From Planctomycetota bacterium (lineage in GTDB: Bacteria > Planctomycetota > UBA1135 > UBA2386), in contig JADJWQ010000006.1 of NCBI GenBank assembly GCA_016716265.1, positions 2,507,501-2,571,500 of the forward strand: 64,000 bases of DNA, in the 5' to 3' direction. This document shows, piece by piece, positions 38,002 through 47,091 of this stretch. A model generated the notes under the pieces. It made no database searches and was not told the origin of the DNA. It saw nothing but the letters and a program-made list of their open reading frames with translations. How positions within the stretch are numbered: position 1 is the first letter of the stretch; every line of letters begins with the position of its first letter. A program made the translations under genes and the position numbers.

Positions 38002-38188
38002 CCGCCACTTCTCCTGCTCTACGCGACGAGGCCCTGACCGTGGACCCCGCCGGCTCGGCGCTGCGCCATGTTCGCTGAACGCCCGCTAGTGTGCCGCGAC
38101 ACGGTCCGGGTTTCGAGTGCGGCCCGTGAAGCCTCAGGCTAGCTTGGCCAGCCGTGGGCAGGGAGTTGGCCCCGCGGTCCGACAACGC
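38002..38188. promoter_or_regulatory. Divergent promoter region, methyltransferase and GHKL operon
   Basis: 187 bp between two divergent starts, so both transcription units must be controlled from here. An arrangement like this allows the methyltransferase to be made before the effector. I see no convincing -35/-10 pair or operator repeat. Confidence 0.4.
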
Positions 38189-40126
38189 ATGGCGGAACAA
38201 AGCCCCTGGCAGTTCGAGACCTCGAGCCGTCGGCTGGTGAGCCGAGACCCGTTCGAGGCAGCCTTCTTCACCGGGGAAGACGACGAGGACCAGGTCTTCG
38301 CGCGGACCGACGTCCTGATCCGGGAGTCGATCCAGAACTCGATGGACGCGGGCCTCGGGCACGCCCCCGTCCGCGTCCGCCTCGCCCTGAGCAGCTCCGC
38401 AGCGGCGCTCCCCGCGGAGCGGGCGACGGCCTACCTCGACGGACTCGCCCCGCACCTGCACGCGCTCGGCAACCGCACGGTGACGCCGCGACGGACACCG
38501 CCGATGGAGTTCCTCGTCATCGAGGACTTCGGCACCCGGGGCCTGGATGGCGACCCTGCTCGAACCGACGATCCCGCGCTCGACCACCCTGCCAAGGAGG
38601 ACTTCTACTGGTTCTGGCGGAACGTCGGTCGCTCCGGCAAGCGTGGCGAAGATCGCGGACGCTGGGGACTCGGGAAGACGGTGTTCCAGGCAACGTCACT
38701 GATCAACACGGTGCTGGGCCTGACCATCCGCCGGGATGGTCGCACGCTGCTCATGGGGCAGGCGGTGACGCGGATCCACTCACTCGGAAACGAGAAGTAC
38801 CACCCGGAGGGTTTCTTCTGCTGTCCGGCGCGGAGCAAGGATATCCAGCTGCCGTTCGAGGACCCGCCCACGCTGGCGCGTTTCCGGGCCGACTTCGGGC
38901 TGCAGCGACGCAACGAGACCGGGCTGTCCCTCGTCGTGCCCTATCCACCGGAGCGGCTGTCGGCCAAGGCCCTGCTCAAGTCGGCGATCTCGCACTACTT
39001 CCTCCCCATCCTGAGAGGTCAGCTGCAGGTCGAGGTCGAAGGGCCCGACCAGCCCCACGTCCTCGTCGACGTGCGGACCGTGCGGGACGTGGCATCGGCG
39101 CTGGACTGGGACAGCAACGCGAGAAAGCGCCACCACCCCCGACCGCCGTTCGATCTCGCGGAGTGGGCCATCGAGCGCCAGCTCCAGGGAATGCCCCATG
39201 AGCTCTACCTCGCCGGCCAACGAACGGCGCCGCAGTGGAGCGAATCGCTTTTTCCCGAAGCCACGCTGCATGCCCTCCGAGAGCTGTTCGCCGCCGGCAG
39301 TCGCATTGCCGTGCGGGTCCCCATGACCGTCGAGACCAACACCGGAAAGCTGTTGCCCACGAGCTTCGACGCCTTCCTGGAGCACGATGCGGACCTCGCC
39401 GGCGGCGAGGACCATTTCGTCCGGTCGGGGATGAAGATCCCGAAGATCGCGACCCTCCGCGTTCATCGCGGTCTCCGCGGCCTCGTGGTCGTCGATGACC
39501 AGGTGCTCACGGGGATGCTCGGCGACGCCGAAGGACCGGCCCACGAGACGTGGAGCACCGGTGAATCCCGGCCGGATCAGAACTACCGGAAATGGAAGTG
39601 GCGCGTCAGCTTCGTGAAGAATGCGCTGGTCCACCTCGTGCAGCACCTGACGCCGCCGCCTGAGGGGCTGGACGAAGACCTCCTGCAACACATCTTCTCG
39701 CTCGATACGCCCCGCGGGCCGCGCCAGTCCCGGAAGAAGCAACCCGAGCCGGCGGATACCGGCGAGCCACCCGAGCCGCCCGCGCTGCCCGAACCCAAGG
39801 GACGCGGCTTCGCGGTGCGAAAGACCACGGGAGGATTCCGTATCGTGCGGGAGGGCGAAGCACCCTGCCCCTCCGTACTGCGCGTGCGCGCGGCGTACGA
39901 CACGGCGTCCGGCAGCCCCTTCAAGGCATACAGCCAGTTCGATTTCCAGTTCGGTGGACGCGGCGGCCTGAAGCCGACCTGCACCGGCGCGCGCCTGGTA
40001 TCGGCCGAGGCCAACCATCTGCTGATCGAGCTGCTCGACGATCACTTCGAGATCCAGGTCGACGGCTTCAACCCGCTCAACGACCTGATCGTCGACGTCC
40101 AGCCCGCGGGAGACGGCCAGGCATGA
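38189..40126 (+). CDS. GHKL ATPase (MutL/MORC-like, paraMORC type)
   Basis: 645 aa. The Bergerat ATP-binding fold is complete: motif N RESIQNSMDA (45-54, catalytic Glu 46, Mg-binding Asn 50), motif G1 IEDFGTRG (111-118), and motif G2 GRWGLGKTVF (157-166). An S5-like transducer region and a long C-terminal part with a Pro/Glu linker (PEPADTGEPPEPP) follow. MORC/paraMORC GHKL proteins in bacteria were linked by Iyer, Abhiman and Aravind (2008) to restriction systems with SF2 helicases, nucleases and methylases, which is exactly this context. Expected role: ATP-driven DNA clamp or loader. Its stop overlaps the next start (ATGA). ATG 38189 chosen; an upstream extension to 38117 looks non-coding. 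Confidence 0.85.
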   Translation: MAEQSPWQFETSSRRLVSRDPFEAAFFTGEDDEDQVFARTDVLIRESIQNSMDAGLGHAPVRVRLALSSSAAALPAERATAYLDGLAPHLHALGNRTVTPRRTPPMEFLVIEDFGTRGLDGDPARTDDPALDHPAKEDFYWFWRNVGRSGKRGEDRGRWGLGKTVFQATSLINTVLGLTIRRDGRTLLMGQAVTRIHSLGNEKYHPEGFFCCPARSKDIQLPFEDPPTLARFRADFGLQRRNETGLSLVVPYPPERLSAKALLKSAISHYFLPILRGQLQVEVEGPDQPHVLVDVRTVRDVASALDWDSNARKRHHPRPPFDLAEWAIERQLQGMPHELYLAGQRTAPQWSESLFPEATLHALRELFAAGSRIAVRVPMTVETNTGKLLPTSFDAFLEHDADLAGGEDHFVRSGMKIPKIATLRVHRGLRGLVVVDDQVLTGMLGDAEGPAHETWSTGESRPDQNYRKWKWRVSFVKNALVHLVQHLTPPPEGLDEDLLQHIFSLDTPRGPRQSRKKQPEPADTGEPPEPPALPEPKGRGFAVRKTTGGFRIVREGEAPCPSVLRVRAAYDTASGSPFKAYSQFDFQFGGRGGLKPTCTGARLVSAEANHLLIELLDDHFEIQVDGFNPLNDLIVDVQPAGDGQA

Positions 40127-40905
40127 TCCGCCGCCTGAACTACACGGGCCGTAAGCGGATCCCGACACATGCGGTCCAGCTCCGCGTCCACGAAACGTCG
40201 CCTCCGACGTTCGAGATCCGCCTGGACGCGGCGGGCCTCGGCTTCCCCGCGAGTGCCGAGGTGTTCGTCGATGTGTTCCGCCCCCGATCGACGACGACCG
40301 AGCGCCATCTCCTCGGATCGGTCGGCGACCCGGCGCCGGTGGTGCCGCGCGAACTCGAGGACGGCCTCGACGACGGGGTCGAGTTCGAGGTCAAGGTCAT
40401 CGACACGACGGAGAGCATCGGTCGCCTGTTGGGCGTGACGAGCCGGATGCGTCCGAGCCTCGCCGGGGACGCCCACAAACGTGCCACTACCCGGTCGCTG
40501 CTTCCGGTCAACGCATGCGAACTCGGTGATGATGTCTGGCGACTGGACTTCTCCTCGGACCGCCCGCGCTTGGACGTGAATGCACGGATCCCGGGCATCA
40601 AGGAGCTGGCGCGAAGCGACCGTACGTTCTTCGCACTGGTCTACCCAGCGGTCTTGCGACGCATCCTCACCCATATCCTGCTCGTCGAGGAGATGCGCGA
40701 GTTCGACGCAGGCGACGACAGCTGGCAGGCTCAGTGGCTGAAGTGGGCGATGCACTGGCACCCCGACCGGGCGGCGCCACCGCCCGAAGCGGAAGACATC
40801 GAGGTCTCGCTGCAGTGGATCGAGGAGGTCGCCTCGGGCTTCTGCACGCAACGCCAGGTCGCCACTCAATACGAGTGGGCGCTCGGCCACCAGGAGGAGG
40901 ACTGA
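40123..40905 (+). CDS. Unknown protein, partner of the GHKL ATPase
   Basis: 260 aa, no signal peptide or membrane segment. Starts MIRRLNYTGRKRIPTHAV, followed by a beta-rich half (RVHETSPPTFEIRLDAAG, AEVFVDVFRPRSTTTERHLL, VEFEVKVIDTTESIGRLLG) and a helical half (LARSDRTFFALVYPAVLRRI). I recall similar small proteins starting with MIRRLNYT next to GHKL ATPases in actinobacteria, but I cannot name a family. No catalytic motif is seen. Overlaps both neighbours (ATGA and TGATG), so the three proteins are likely made in fixed ratio and may form a complex. Confidence 0.8.
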   Translation: MIRRLNYTGRKRIPTHAVQLRVHETSPPTFEIRLDAAGLGFPASAEVFVDVFRPRSTTTERHLLGSVGDPAPVVPRELEDGLDDGVEFEVKVIDTTESIGRLLGVTSRMRPSLAGDAHKRATTRSLLPVNACELGDDVWRLDFSSDRPRLDVNARIPGIKELARSDRTFFALVYPAVLRRILTHILLVEEMREFDAGDDSWQAQWLKWAMHWHPDRAAPPPEAEDIEVSLQWIEEVASGFCTQRQVATQYEWALGHQEED

Positions 40906-41987
40906 TGCGCCACGCTCTGCGTCGCCTCAACGAAGCCGGCGTCCAGGACTTTCGCAGCTGGCTCGCTGCATCAAGGGGCCGAACAGCAACGGCGCCACCA
41001 TCGCATCTACTCGACGACCGCACGAGATCGGACACCGTCGAGGGCGACATCCTTCTCGAGCGTCCGGGCTTCACGACGAAACGCGATGCGGCCGTGTATC
41101 TGCGGGATCGGCTGCGGCGGGTCCGGAGCCTCGACCTCCATCGAGATCAGGGGCTGTGGACATGGCTCGCGCTGTTCTACTTCGATGACGTCTGCCCGGT
41201 GACCGACGGGCATCGGCGCGTGCTGGATCAGGCCCATTACGTCCTCGACCACGTGAACGATCGGCGTCGCTACCGCCACCTGCTCGCGACCCCGCACCAG
41301 ATCCTGCTGGAGATGCCGGACCACAACCGGCTGTTCCTCGACGCCCCCCTCAGCGTCCACGGCGACCTCGTGGAGCAGATGATGGGACGCCTCTACGTGA
41401 TCCGACTCCCCGGCGTCCGGGCCGCGCTCGAACGACTGTACTTCGACCATGAGGGGGGTAGGCCGAAACGCGGAATCATGTCTTCGAAGAAGCCCCGGCG
41501 CGGCGACCTCCGCAACCGGCTTCCCGCCCGCATCAGGCAACTACAGCGCACCTATGACCTCGCCGCGGTCACGGGCGAGCAGTTCCTCCAGCTGCTGGGG
41601 CCGGAGTTCGAGCCGTGGCTGGACGGCAGCCCCCGGTTGGAGCCGGAGGTCGCAGACACTCCGGCGCCCGAGCCGTCACCGCCACCTGACCCCGAGTGGG
41701 TGACGCGGCCCCTGACCGCAGCCGACCTTCGCCACGGTCAGATCCGCATCCCGCGCGAGGCCAAGGCCGCCTTCCCCCCGACGCGCTGCGAGCTCCAGGT
41801 CCGGGTGTTCGGCGTCCAGGCGATCGCCAGCTACAACCCGCGCATGGGGCCGCTGGTCGAGCGCGATGGGATCCTCGTCGTCGGCAACAACGTGCTCGCC
41901 GAACAGGCCCGGCCCGAGCGACCCGTAGCGCTGCGCAAGCGCGCAGATGGTGTGATCGAAGTCGGTCACCCCGACGCGGATAGCTGA
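40905..41987 (+). CDS. Unknown protein with possible B3-like C-terminal domain
   Basis: 360 aa. Residues ~1-245 carry a conserved-looking helical domain: RHALRRLNEAGVQDFRSWL, GLWTWLALFYFDDVCPV, RRYRHLLATPHQILLEMP and RRGDLRNRLPARIRQLQRTY. This resembles a family I know from actinobacterial neighbourhoods (possibly DUF6339; uncertain). After a Pro-rich linker, residues ~270-355 (ADLRHGQIRIPREAKAAFP, RVFGVQAIASYNPRMGP, RDGILVVGNNVLAE) look like a small beta-barrel of the EcoRII-N/B3 DNA-binding type; this is pattern-based and unproven. Third gene of the GHKL operon, convergent with DrmB 89 bp away. It may supply DNA-sequence or modification recognition. Confidence 0.75.
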   Translation: MRHALRRLNEAGVQDFRSWLAASRGRTATAPPSHLLDDRTRSDTVEGDILLERPGFTTKRDAAVYLRDRLRRVRSLDLHRDQGLWTWLALFYFDDVCPVTDGHRRVLDQAHYVLDHVNDRRRYRHLLATPHQILLEMPDHNRLFLDAPLSVHGDLVEQMMGRLYVIRLPGVRAALERLYFDHEGGRPKRGIMSSKKPRRGDLRNRLPARIRQLQRTYDLAAVTGEQFLQLLGPEFEPWLDGSPRLEPEVADTPAPEPSPPPDPEWVTRPLTAADLRHGQIRIPREAKAAFPPTRCELQVRVFGVQAIASYNPRMGPLVERDGILVVGNNVLAEQARPERPVALRKRADGVIEVGHPDADS

Positions 41988-42076
41988 CTCGAACGGCCGC
42001 TGACGGCGCCGACCGTCGAGGTATCGAGCGTCACAGCATCGTCGAGCTGGATCGGAAGTGGGGCCGCTCCCGACGC

Positions 42077-43897
42077 TCACAGCAGACGCGCGAAGAACCC
42101 GACCTTGCGATCACCCGGTGCACCGAGCAGGACCGTCCGATCGAGCAGCTGGTTGAACTGCTCACAGGACGTCTCCGAGGCCAGGATGCACGCGTGGCAC
42201 GCCGCGCGGTTCAGGGGCTCGGACGAGGCGCGGCCATGGATGCACAACGGGTCGTTCGAGCACCAGGCGATCGAGCGGATCGCGTCGATCAGGAGCTGCG
42301 CGAATCGCTCCGGACGCGCCTGGCGCGACAGGCCGCCCAGGGTGCCGTCCGCGTCCGAGCTGGCCGTGTAGATCAAGAGGCCCGCCATCTCGTGATCGTC
42401 CTCCGCCACGTAGAGACGCTCGCGCAACGACGCGCTGCTGTAGCCGCAGTCGAGGGCCAGCTGCCGGATCAGAGCGTGCGCGAGGGAGTGCACGAGCAGG
42501 AACCGCGGCGTGATCGGGCGCTCGACCGGCTCCCCGCCGTCACCTCGTGCCGACCACGCAGCCGTGTATCGACGCTCGATCTCCGAAGTCAGGGCCGCGA
42601 GCGAGTCGCGCGCGGCGTGTTCCCACTCCCGCACCCGATGCAGGTCGAGACCGACGAAGATCCCCTCGCCGCGAACCTCGACGGCCGGAAGCCAATCGAG
42701 CGGCTGACGGCTGAGCGGCGACAGAGGACGCTTTGCCTCGTCGGGTCCGGGCGGCGAGATGCGCGTGAACCCGCGCAGCGCGCGCACCTCGCGTAGCCGT
42801 CGCACCTCGACGAGGGCCTCGAGGTACTTCACCAGGACATCGGGTCGCGGCTGCACCCGCACCTCGAACTCGTGATCCGGATCGACCCCCTCGTGCTCGG
42901 TGCGGAGCTGCTCGTATTCTTCGCGGCGAAGTGCGTCCGCCGAGGTCTTGTCGAGCACGGTCCCGAGCATCTCGATCCGGTCGAGGACCTCGTCGAGCGT
43001 CATCCCCAGCCTGACCGAGAAGCGGTCTCCCTCGTCGAGGAACTCGAGCGCCTTGCGCCGCTCATCGACGTCGCGCTGGAGCAGGGAATCCAGGCGCTTG
43101 CCCAGCATCCGCACCAGGGGCTGCGACCACGGCGGTATGTCCAGCGACGACGCCTGCGCCGCGAAGTAGAGGTTGGACGCTCCGCGCTGCAGCCCGCGCA
43201 GGTCCTCAGCGCACTCCTCGCTGTCGTCGAGCCACGGCCGATTGCCCCGACACGACGTTCCCTTCAGCGCGCGCTTGAGCAGGGCCCCGTCCATCGAGCG
43301 GGATCGATTGCAGCCACCGCAACGCAGGATCAACGATGCCAGGCCCGTGCCACCCTTGCTGTCGAGGTAGAGCTCGCGGCGCTTGCAGCTCTCGCTGTGC
43401 TGCACCCACCAATGCCACGGGAAGTCTTCGAGATGGCCGCGCGGACAGGCCGCGACGAAGCGCACCGGCACGACGTGCACCGGAGCATGATTCGAGGAGC
43501 ACGACCCGCAGCGAAGGGCGGGATCGCCGGGTTCCGAACTCCACTCACTCGCCGTGGCGAGGCGGTGGCATCGGGGGCATTGCTGCCACAGCGGGAAACG
43601 ACGACCCTCCAGGAAGACCGACGCCGGCTTGTTGGAGTGCTTCCACTTGTCCCTCGGCGCGACCGGAGCGAGCCGGAAGTGCTTCACGTTGAGCAGCTTC
43701 TGCAGCCGAGGTTCGTGGATGCGTGTCGCGTCCGCATACTGATCCGGCACCTTCTGCCACGCCTCGAGACCCGCTGCGACGGCCGAGATCGCGGCGTCGC
43801 CCTGGCTGCCCGCGCGAAAGTCGACGATCGCACCGGGCCCGTACGTCGTGACAACCTGGCTGCGACGGATCTCGCCAAGCTCGTTGTTGCGCGCCAT
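42077..43897 (-). CDS. drmB: DrmB-like DUF1998 protein
   Basis: 606 aa. The start MARNNELGEIRRSQVVTTYG followed by PGAIVDFRAGS is typical of DrmB. A zinc-ribbon-like cluster (CPRCHRLATASEW ... CGSC) lies near residues 100-130, a second Cys group near 180-200, and the DUF1998 domain at the end: FLLVHSLAHALIRQLALDCG, ERLYVAEDDHEMAGLLIYTA, WCSNDPLCIHG and CHACILASETSCEQFN. In DISARM, DrmB works with the DrmA helicase, the pair binding and translocating on DNA. The start overlaps the DrmA-like stop by one base (TGATG), so they are coupled. It is the last gene of the operon. Confidence 0.88.
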   Translation of the reverse strand: MARNNELGEIRRSQVVTTYGPGAIVDFRAGSQGDAAISAVAAGLEAWQKVPDQYADATRIHEPRLQKLLNVKHFRLAPVAPRDKWKHSNKPASVFLEGRRFPLWQQCPRCHRLATASEWSSEPGDPALRCGSCSSNHAPVHVVPVRFVAACPRGHLEDFPWHWWVQHSESCKRRELYLDSKGGTGLASLILRCGGCNRSRSMDGALLKRALKGTSCRGNRPWLDDSEECAEDLRGLQRGASNLYFAAQASSLDIPPWSQPLVRMLGKRLDSLLQRDVDERRKALEFLDEGDRFSVRLGMTLDEVLDRIEMLGTVLDKTSADALRREEYEQLRTEHEGVDPDHEFEVRVQPRPDVLVKYLEALVEVRRLREVRALRGFTRISPPGPDEAKRPLSPLSRQPLDWLPAVEVRGEGIFVGLDLHRVREWEHAARDSLAALTSEIERRYTAAWSARGDGGEPVERPITPRFLLVHSLAHALIRQLALDCGYSSASLRERLYVAEDDHEMAGLLIYTASSDADGTLGGLSRQARPERFAQLLIDAIRSIAWCSNDPLCIHGRASSEPLNRAACHACILASETSCEQFNQLLDRTVLLGAPGDRKVGFFARLL

Positions 43898-46800
43898 CAG
43901 TTCCCCGGTGCTTCCGTGCGCGGCCGGAAGCCGAGCCGGAACATCGTGCCTGGCTCGACATCCCGCATCGAGTTGGGAGTCGGCCACGGGTCCCCAGCCT
44001 CAGCGCCTGACGCGAGGATCGCCGCGTATTGTTCAGCCGACATCATCAGCGCGCTCCTTCCCTGGTCGTCCCAGTACTTCTTCATCGACCCGCGACTCAC
44101 CCACTGCTGGATCCGGGCTTCCAGCAGCGCCTCGACGCCCTCCCGCTCCCCGGGGTCGATGCCCTGGACTCGCGCGAGGATCACACGGCGGAGCTCGCGC
44201 AGCTCGGTCGCCGATGTTTCGGTCAACGTCGGCGTCTCCTCCAGGGCGCGGACCGTGTGCCGCGCCAACGCGACGAGGACCGCATGCAGCGCCTTGTCGA
44301 TCGCGCGCGACGCGAACGGCGTGACGCTCGTGGCCTCGACCTGGCGGTAGATCCCCTCGTGCCAGCTGCGGAACGACTCGTAGTGCGAGCGGTCGCGCAC
44401 CCGGTTCGCGTTGTAGATGCCGAGGATGAGCCCGGGCGCATCGCCACGCCCGACCCGGCTGGTCGCCTGGATGTACTCGGCGATGGTCTTGGGCTGGCCG
44501 TTGACGACCATCAGGCCGAGCCGCGGGATATCGACGCCGACCGAGATCATGTTGCTCGCGAGCAGGATCTCGGGGGAAGTCTCCACCTTCTCGAGCAGCT
44601 CGAGCAGATCGCGGATCTCGGCGGCCGAGCGTCGGCTCGTGAGCTCCTCGGGCACCTCCAGGTTGCGTTGCGCCTCTCCCGGCCGCCGTAATGCGTAGGC
44701 CTGCAGGCTCGCACGGACGTCGTCCTGCATGAGCACCAGCGCTCCGCCGAGCTCGCGCAGCGAGTTGAAGTAGACGAGCAGCGTCGAGTAGCCGGCCCGC
44801 TTCTCCTCAGGGATGCGAGAGTCCATCGCGGACTGGGCCAGCGACGCGCTGACCGCCTGCAGCGTGAACTTGGGCGACCGCCCGGCCGTGGTGACCGCGG
44901 TGTAGCGGCGCCCCAAGGCCGGATCCGGATCGATGACCGCGAAGCACGAGTCGCCCTGGTCCAGCGCCGGGGGCGGGAACTGGCAGGTGTCCCGATCGAA
45001 CAGGTTGCGGATCTGGTCCCCGGCCCGGCGGATGGTCGCCGTCGAGCCGATGATCTTCGGCCGCACACCATCCCGCGTGCACAGATGATCGATCGCGATC
45101 TCGTAGAGCCCCGCGATCGTGCCCAAGGGACCTGAGATCAGGTGCAGCTCGTCCTGGAGGATGAGATCCGGCGGATCGAATGCACCGCACGCGCCGAAGA
45201 ACGCGGAGACCTCTTCGCGCCGGGTGATCTGGGCGAACTTGTCGACTGTCGCGACGAGCAGCGTCGGCACCTCGCGGTAGATGTCCTCGTCGACGGTCCA
45301 GATGGGCAGCTCGAAGCCGTTGGCCCCCAGCTCGCAGCCCTTCGTTCCGCAACGCACGAAGGTCTTCTTGCGCGAGACATCCGGATCCCAGCTCAGCTCC
45401 CTGTGGCAGCAGGGGCACGAGCGGAGCTGGCGGTGATCACAGTCGCTGCCTTCCTTGATCTCGGCGGCTTCCTTCACCGTGTTCGGCGTGGCACCCCCGC
45501 CGACCCACAGTCCGATCGAGAATGGCTGCTCGCCGTAGTCCGCCGTCTTCCGACGCCGCAGACACTCACAAGCGAGCACCAGCGCGGCCGCGCGCTGGAA
45601 CTGCTGGATGGTCAGCGCGCGCAGCGTGTAGCGCATGATCATCGCCGTGCCCGCTCCGGCATCCGGATCACCGTCCTGGCGGATCCGACGGTGGAACAGC
45701 AGGAAGGCCGCGAGCCCGAGGTATGCCTCGGTCTTGCCACCGCCGGTCGGGAACCACAGCAGGTCCATGACCTCGCGGTCCGGATGGCGGCGGTCGGCGA
45801 GGGACGAAAGCGCCAGCAGCTGGAATCCCAGCTGGAACGGTCGCCACGTCAGGTCCGCGTGGGACCGTTTCTCCTTCCAGCACACCGTGGTGGCGATCGC
45901 CTCGTTGGCGAGCTGGAACGCGCGGCGGATCTGCTCGTCGGAACCGATCTGCTGGATCGACCCCCGCATGCGCGCCGCGACCTGCCTGCAGCGCTCCAGC
46001 TGGGTCCGGGCGATGTCCTGCAGGCTCGCGTCGAGGCTCGCGACGCGCGCCTCCTGCTCATCCAGCCAGGCCGCGTAGCACGCCGGCAGCATCTCGAGGC
46101 CCGCGACGAGCTCTCCGGCCGCTGCCGTCGACAGCCAGCGCGCCGACAGAGGCCTGAGATGCCCGCCCTCGAGCAGCGGACCGAACGCCTTGCCTCCCCT
46201 CGCGCTCACCGCCGGGACGATCGTCGAGGGAATCCAGTCCGTGCGCACCCGGAGCACACCATCGATCACCTCCCAGTCCGCCGAGCAGGTGTGGCCCACC
46301 GCGTACTGGCGCACGTCGCGGTAGATCAGGGCATTGATCTCGCCGTCCTCGTCACTGCGGCTGGTGCGCGACGGATGCGGTTCGACGCGCGTGCCTTCGA
46401 CACCCCAGGCCTCCAGCGAGGCCTGGAAGAACGTCTGCTCCTCGACGAGCCGGCGGTGGCTCGACCGCTCCTCGAACTCCTCCTCGTCGTCGTCACCGCG
46501 CTCGGCGTCGTTGTCGTTGACCAGCGCGAGCGTCAGGAGCGCGTCCCCATCGCCGCGCGCCAGCAGCTGTGCGTGAAGCTGCAGCCCACGAGGTGCGTGC
46601 TCGGGGAGCGGGACGGCCTGGAGGCCGGCTCGCAGTGGTCCGATGGTCCACTCCAGCTCGTGGTCGGTGCGGACCCACACCGACGCGAAGAAGTCATCGG
46701 GTGCCGGCCCGCGCGCGAGCTCCGGCTCGCCCGCCTCGCCGACGACGTGGTGGGCCTGATAGGTCCCGCAGCAGACCCGGACATGCAAGCGCACGCCCGC

Positions 46801-47091
46801 ACCCACCGCATGGGCCACGTGGAACGACACGCCGGCGGTCGACGGCCTCACCGTGGCCGAGAGCTGCACGGCATCCTGCTCCTCTGCCGCACCGTCATCG
46901 TCATCCGCGCCGAGACCGAGTCGCTCGTCCTCCTCCGCACCGACCCTGCACCGCCGCGGAAACAGGATGCCGGTCAGGTAGCGATCGGACGGCGGCTCGG
47001 GCAGCCTTTCATCGCAGGTCACAGGCCCGATGAGATCCTCACGGAGTCGTTCGAGCAGGACGTCGCGGGCGAGCATCTCGACCTTCACCAT
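43897..47091 (-). CDS. drmA: DrmA-like SF2 helicase
   Basis: 1064 aa from ATG 47091, seven bases before the upstream gene's stop. The N-terminal ~400 residues are the DrmA-specific region (FPRRCRVGAEEDERLGLG, WIPSTIVPAVSARGGKAFG). The helicase core follows: Walker A FPTGGGKTEAYLG (near 445), RYTLRALTIQQFQRA, DEAD-box equivalent LQDELHLISGPLGTIAGLYE (near 645), IIGSTATIRRA, then the second RecA domain with SNMISVGVDIPRLGLMVVNG and YIQATSRVGRGD (near 870). A Cys4 cluster sits between. It matches the DISARM DrmA family and should be an ATP-dependent DNA translocase acting with DrmB. No drmC phospholipase-D nuclease is next to it, unlike canonical DISARM. Confidence 0.9.
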   Translation of the reverse strand: MVKVEMLARDVLLERLREDLIGPVTCDERLPEPPSDRYLTGILFPRRCRVGAEEDERLGLGADDDDGAAEEQDAVQLSATVRPSTAGVSFHVAHAVGAGVRLHVRVCCGTYQAHHVVGEAGEPELARGPAPDDFFASVWVRTDHELEWTIGPLRAGLQAVPLPEHAPRGLQLHAQLLARGDGDALLTLALVNDNDAERGDDDEEEFEERSSHRRLVEEQTFFQASLEAWGVEGTRVEPHPSRTSRSDEDGEINALIYRDVRQYAVGHTCSADWEVIDGVLRVRTDWIPSTIVPAVSARGGKAFGPLLEGGHLRPLSARWLSTAAAGELVAGLEMLPACYAAWLDEQEARVASLDASLQDIARTQLERCRQVAARMRGSIQQIGSDEQIRRAFQLANEAIATTVCWKEKRSHADLTWRPFQLGFQLLALSSLADRRHPDREVMDLLWFPTGGGKTEAYLGLAAFLLFHRRIRQDGDPDAGAGTAMIMRYTLRALTIQQFQRAAALVLACECLRRRKTADYGEQPFSIGLWVGGGATPNTVKEAAEIKEGSDCDHRQLRSCPCCHRELSWDPDVSRKKTFVRCGTKGCELGANGFELPIWTVDEDIYREVPTLLVATVDKFAQITRREEVSAFFGACGAFDPPDLILQDELHLISGPLGTIAGLYEIAIDHLCTRDGVRPKIIGSTATIRRAGDQIRNLFDRDTCQFPPPALDQGDSCFAVIDPDPALGRRYTAVTTAGRSPKFTLQAVSASLAQSAMDSRIPEEKRAGYSTLLVYFNSLRELGGALVLMQDDVRASLQAYALRRPGEAQRNLEVPEELTSRRSAAEIRDLLELLEKVETSPEILLASNMISVGVDIPRLGLMVVNGQPKTIAEYIQATSRVGRGDAPGLILGIYNANRVRDRSHYESFRSWHEGIYRQVEATSVTPFASRAIDKALHAVLVALARHTVRALEETPTLTETSATELRELRRVILARVQGIDPGEREGVEALLEARIQQWVSRGSMKKYWDDQGRSALMMSAEQYAAILASGAEAGDPWPTPNSMRDVEPGTMFRLGFRPRTEAPGN

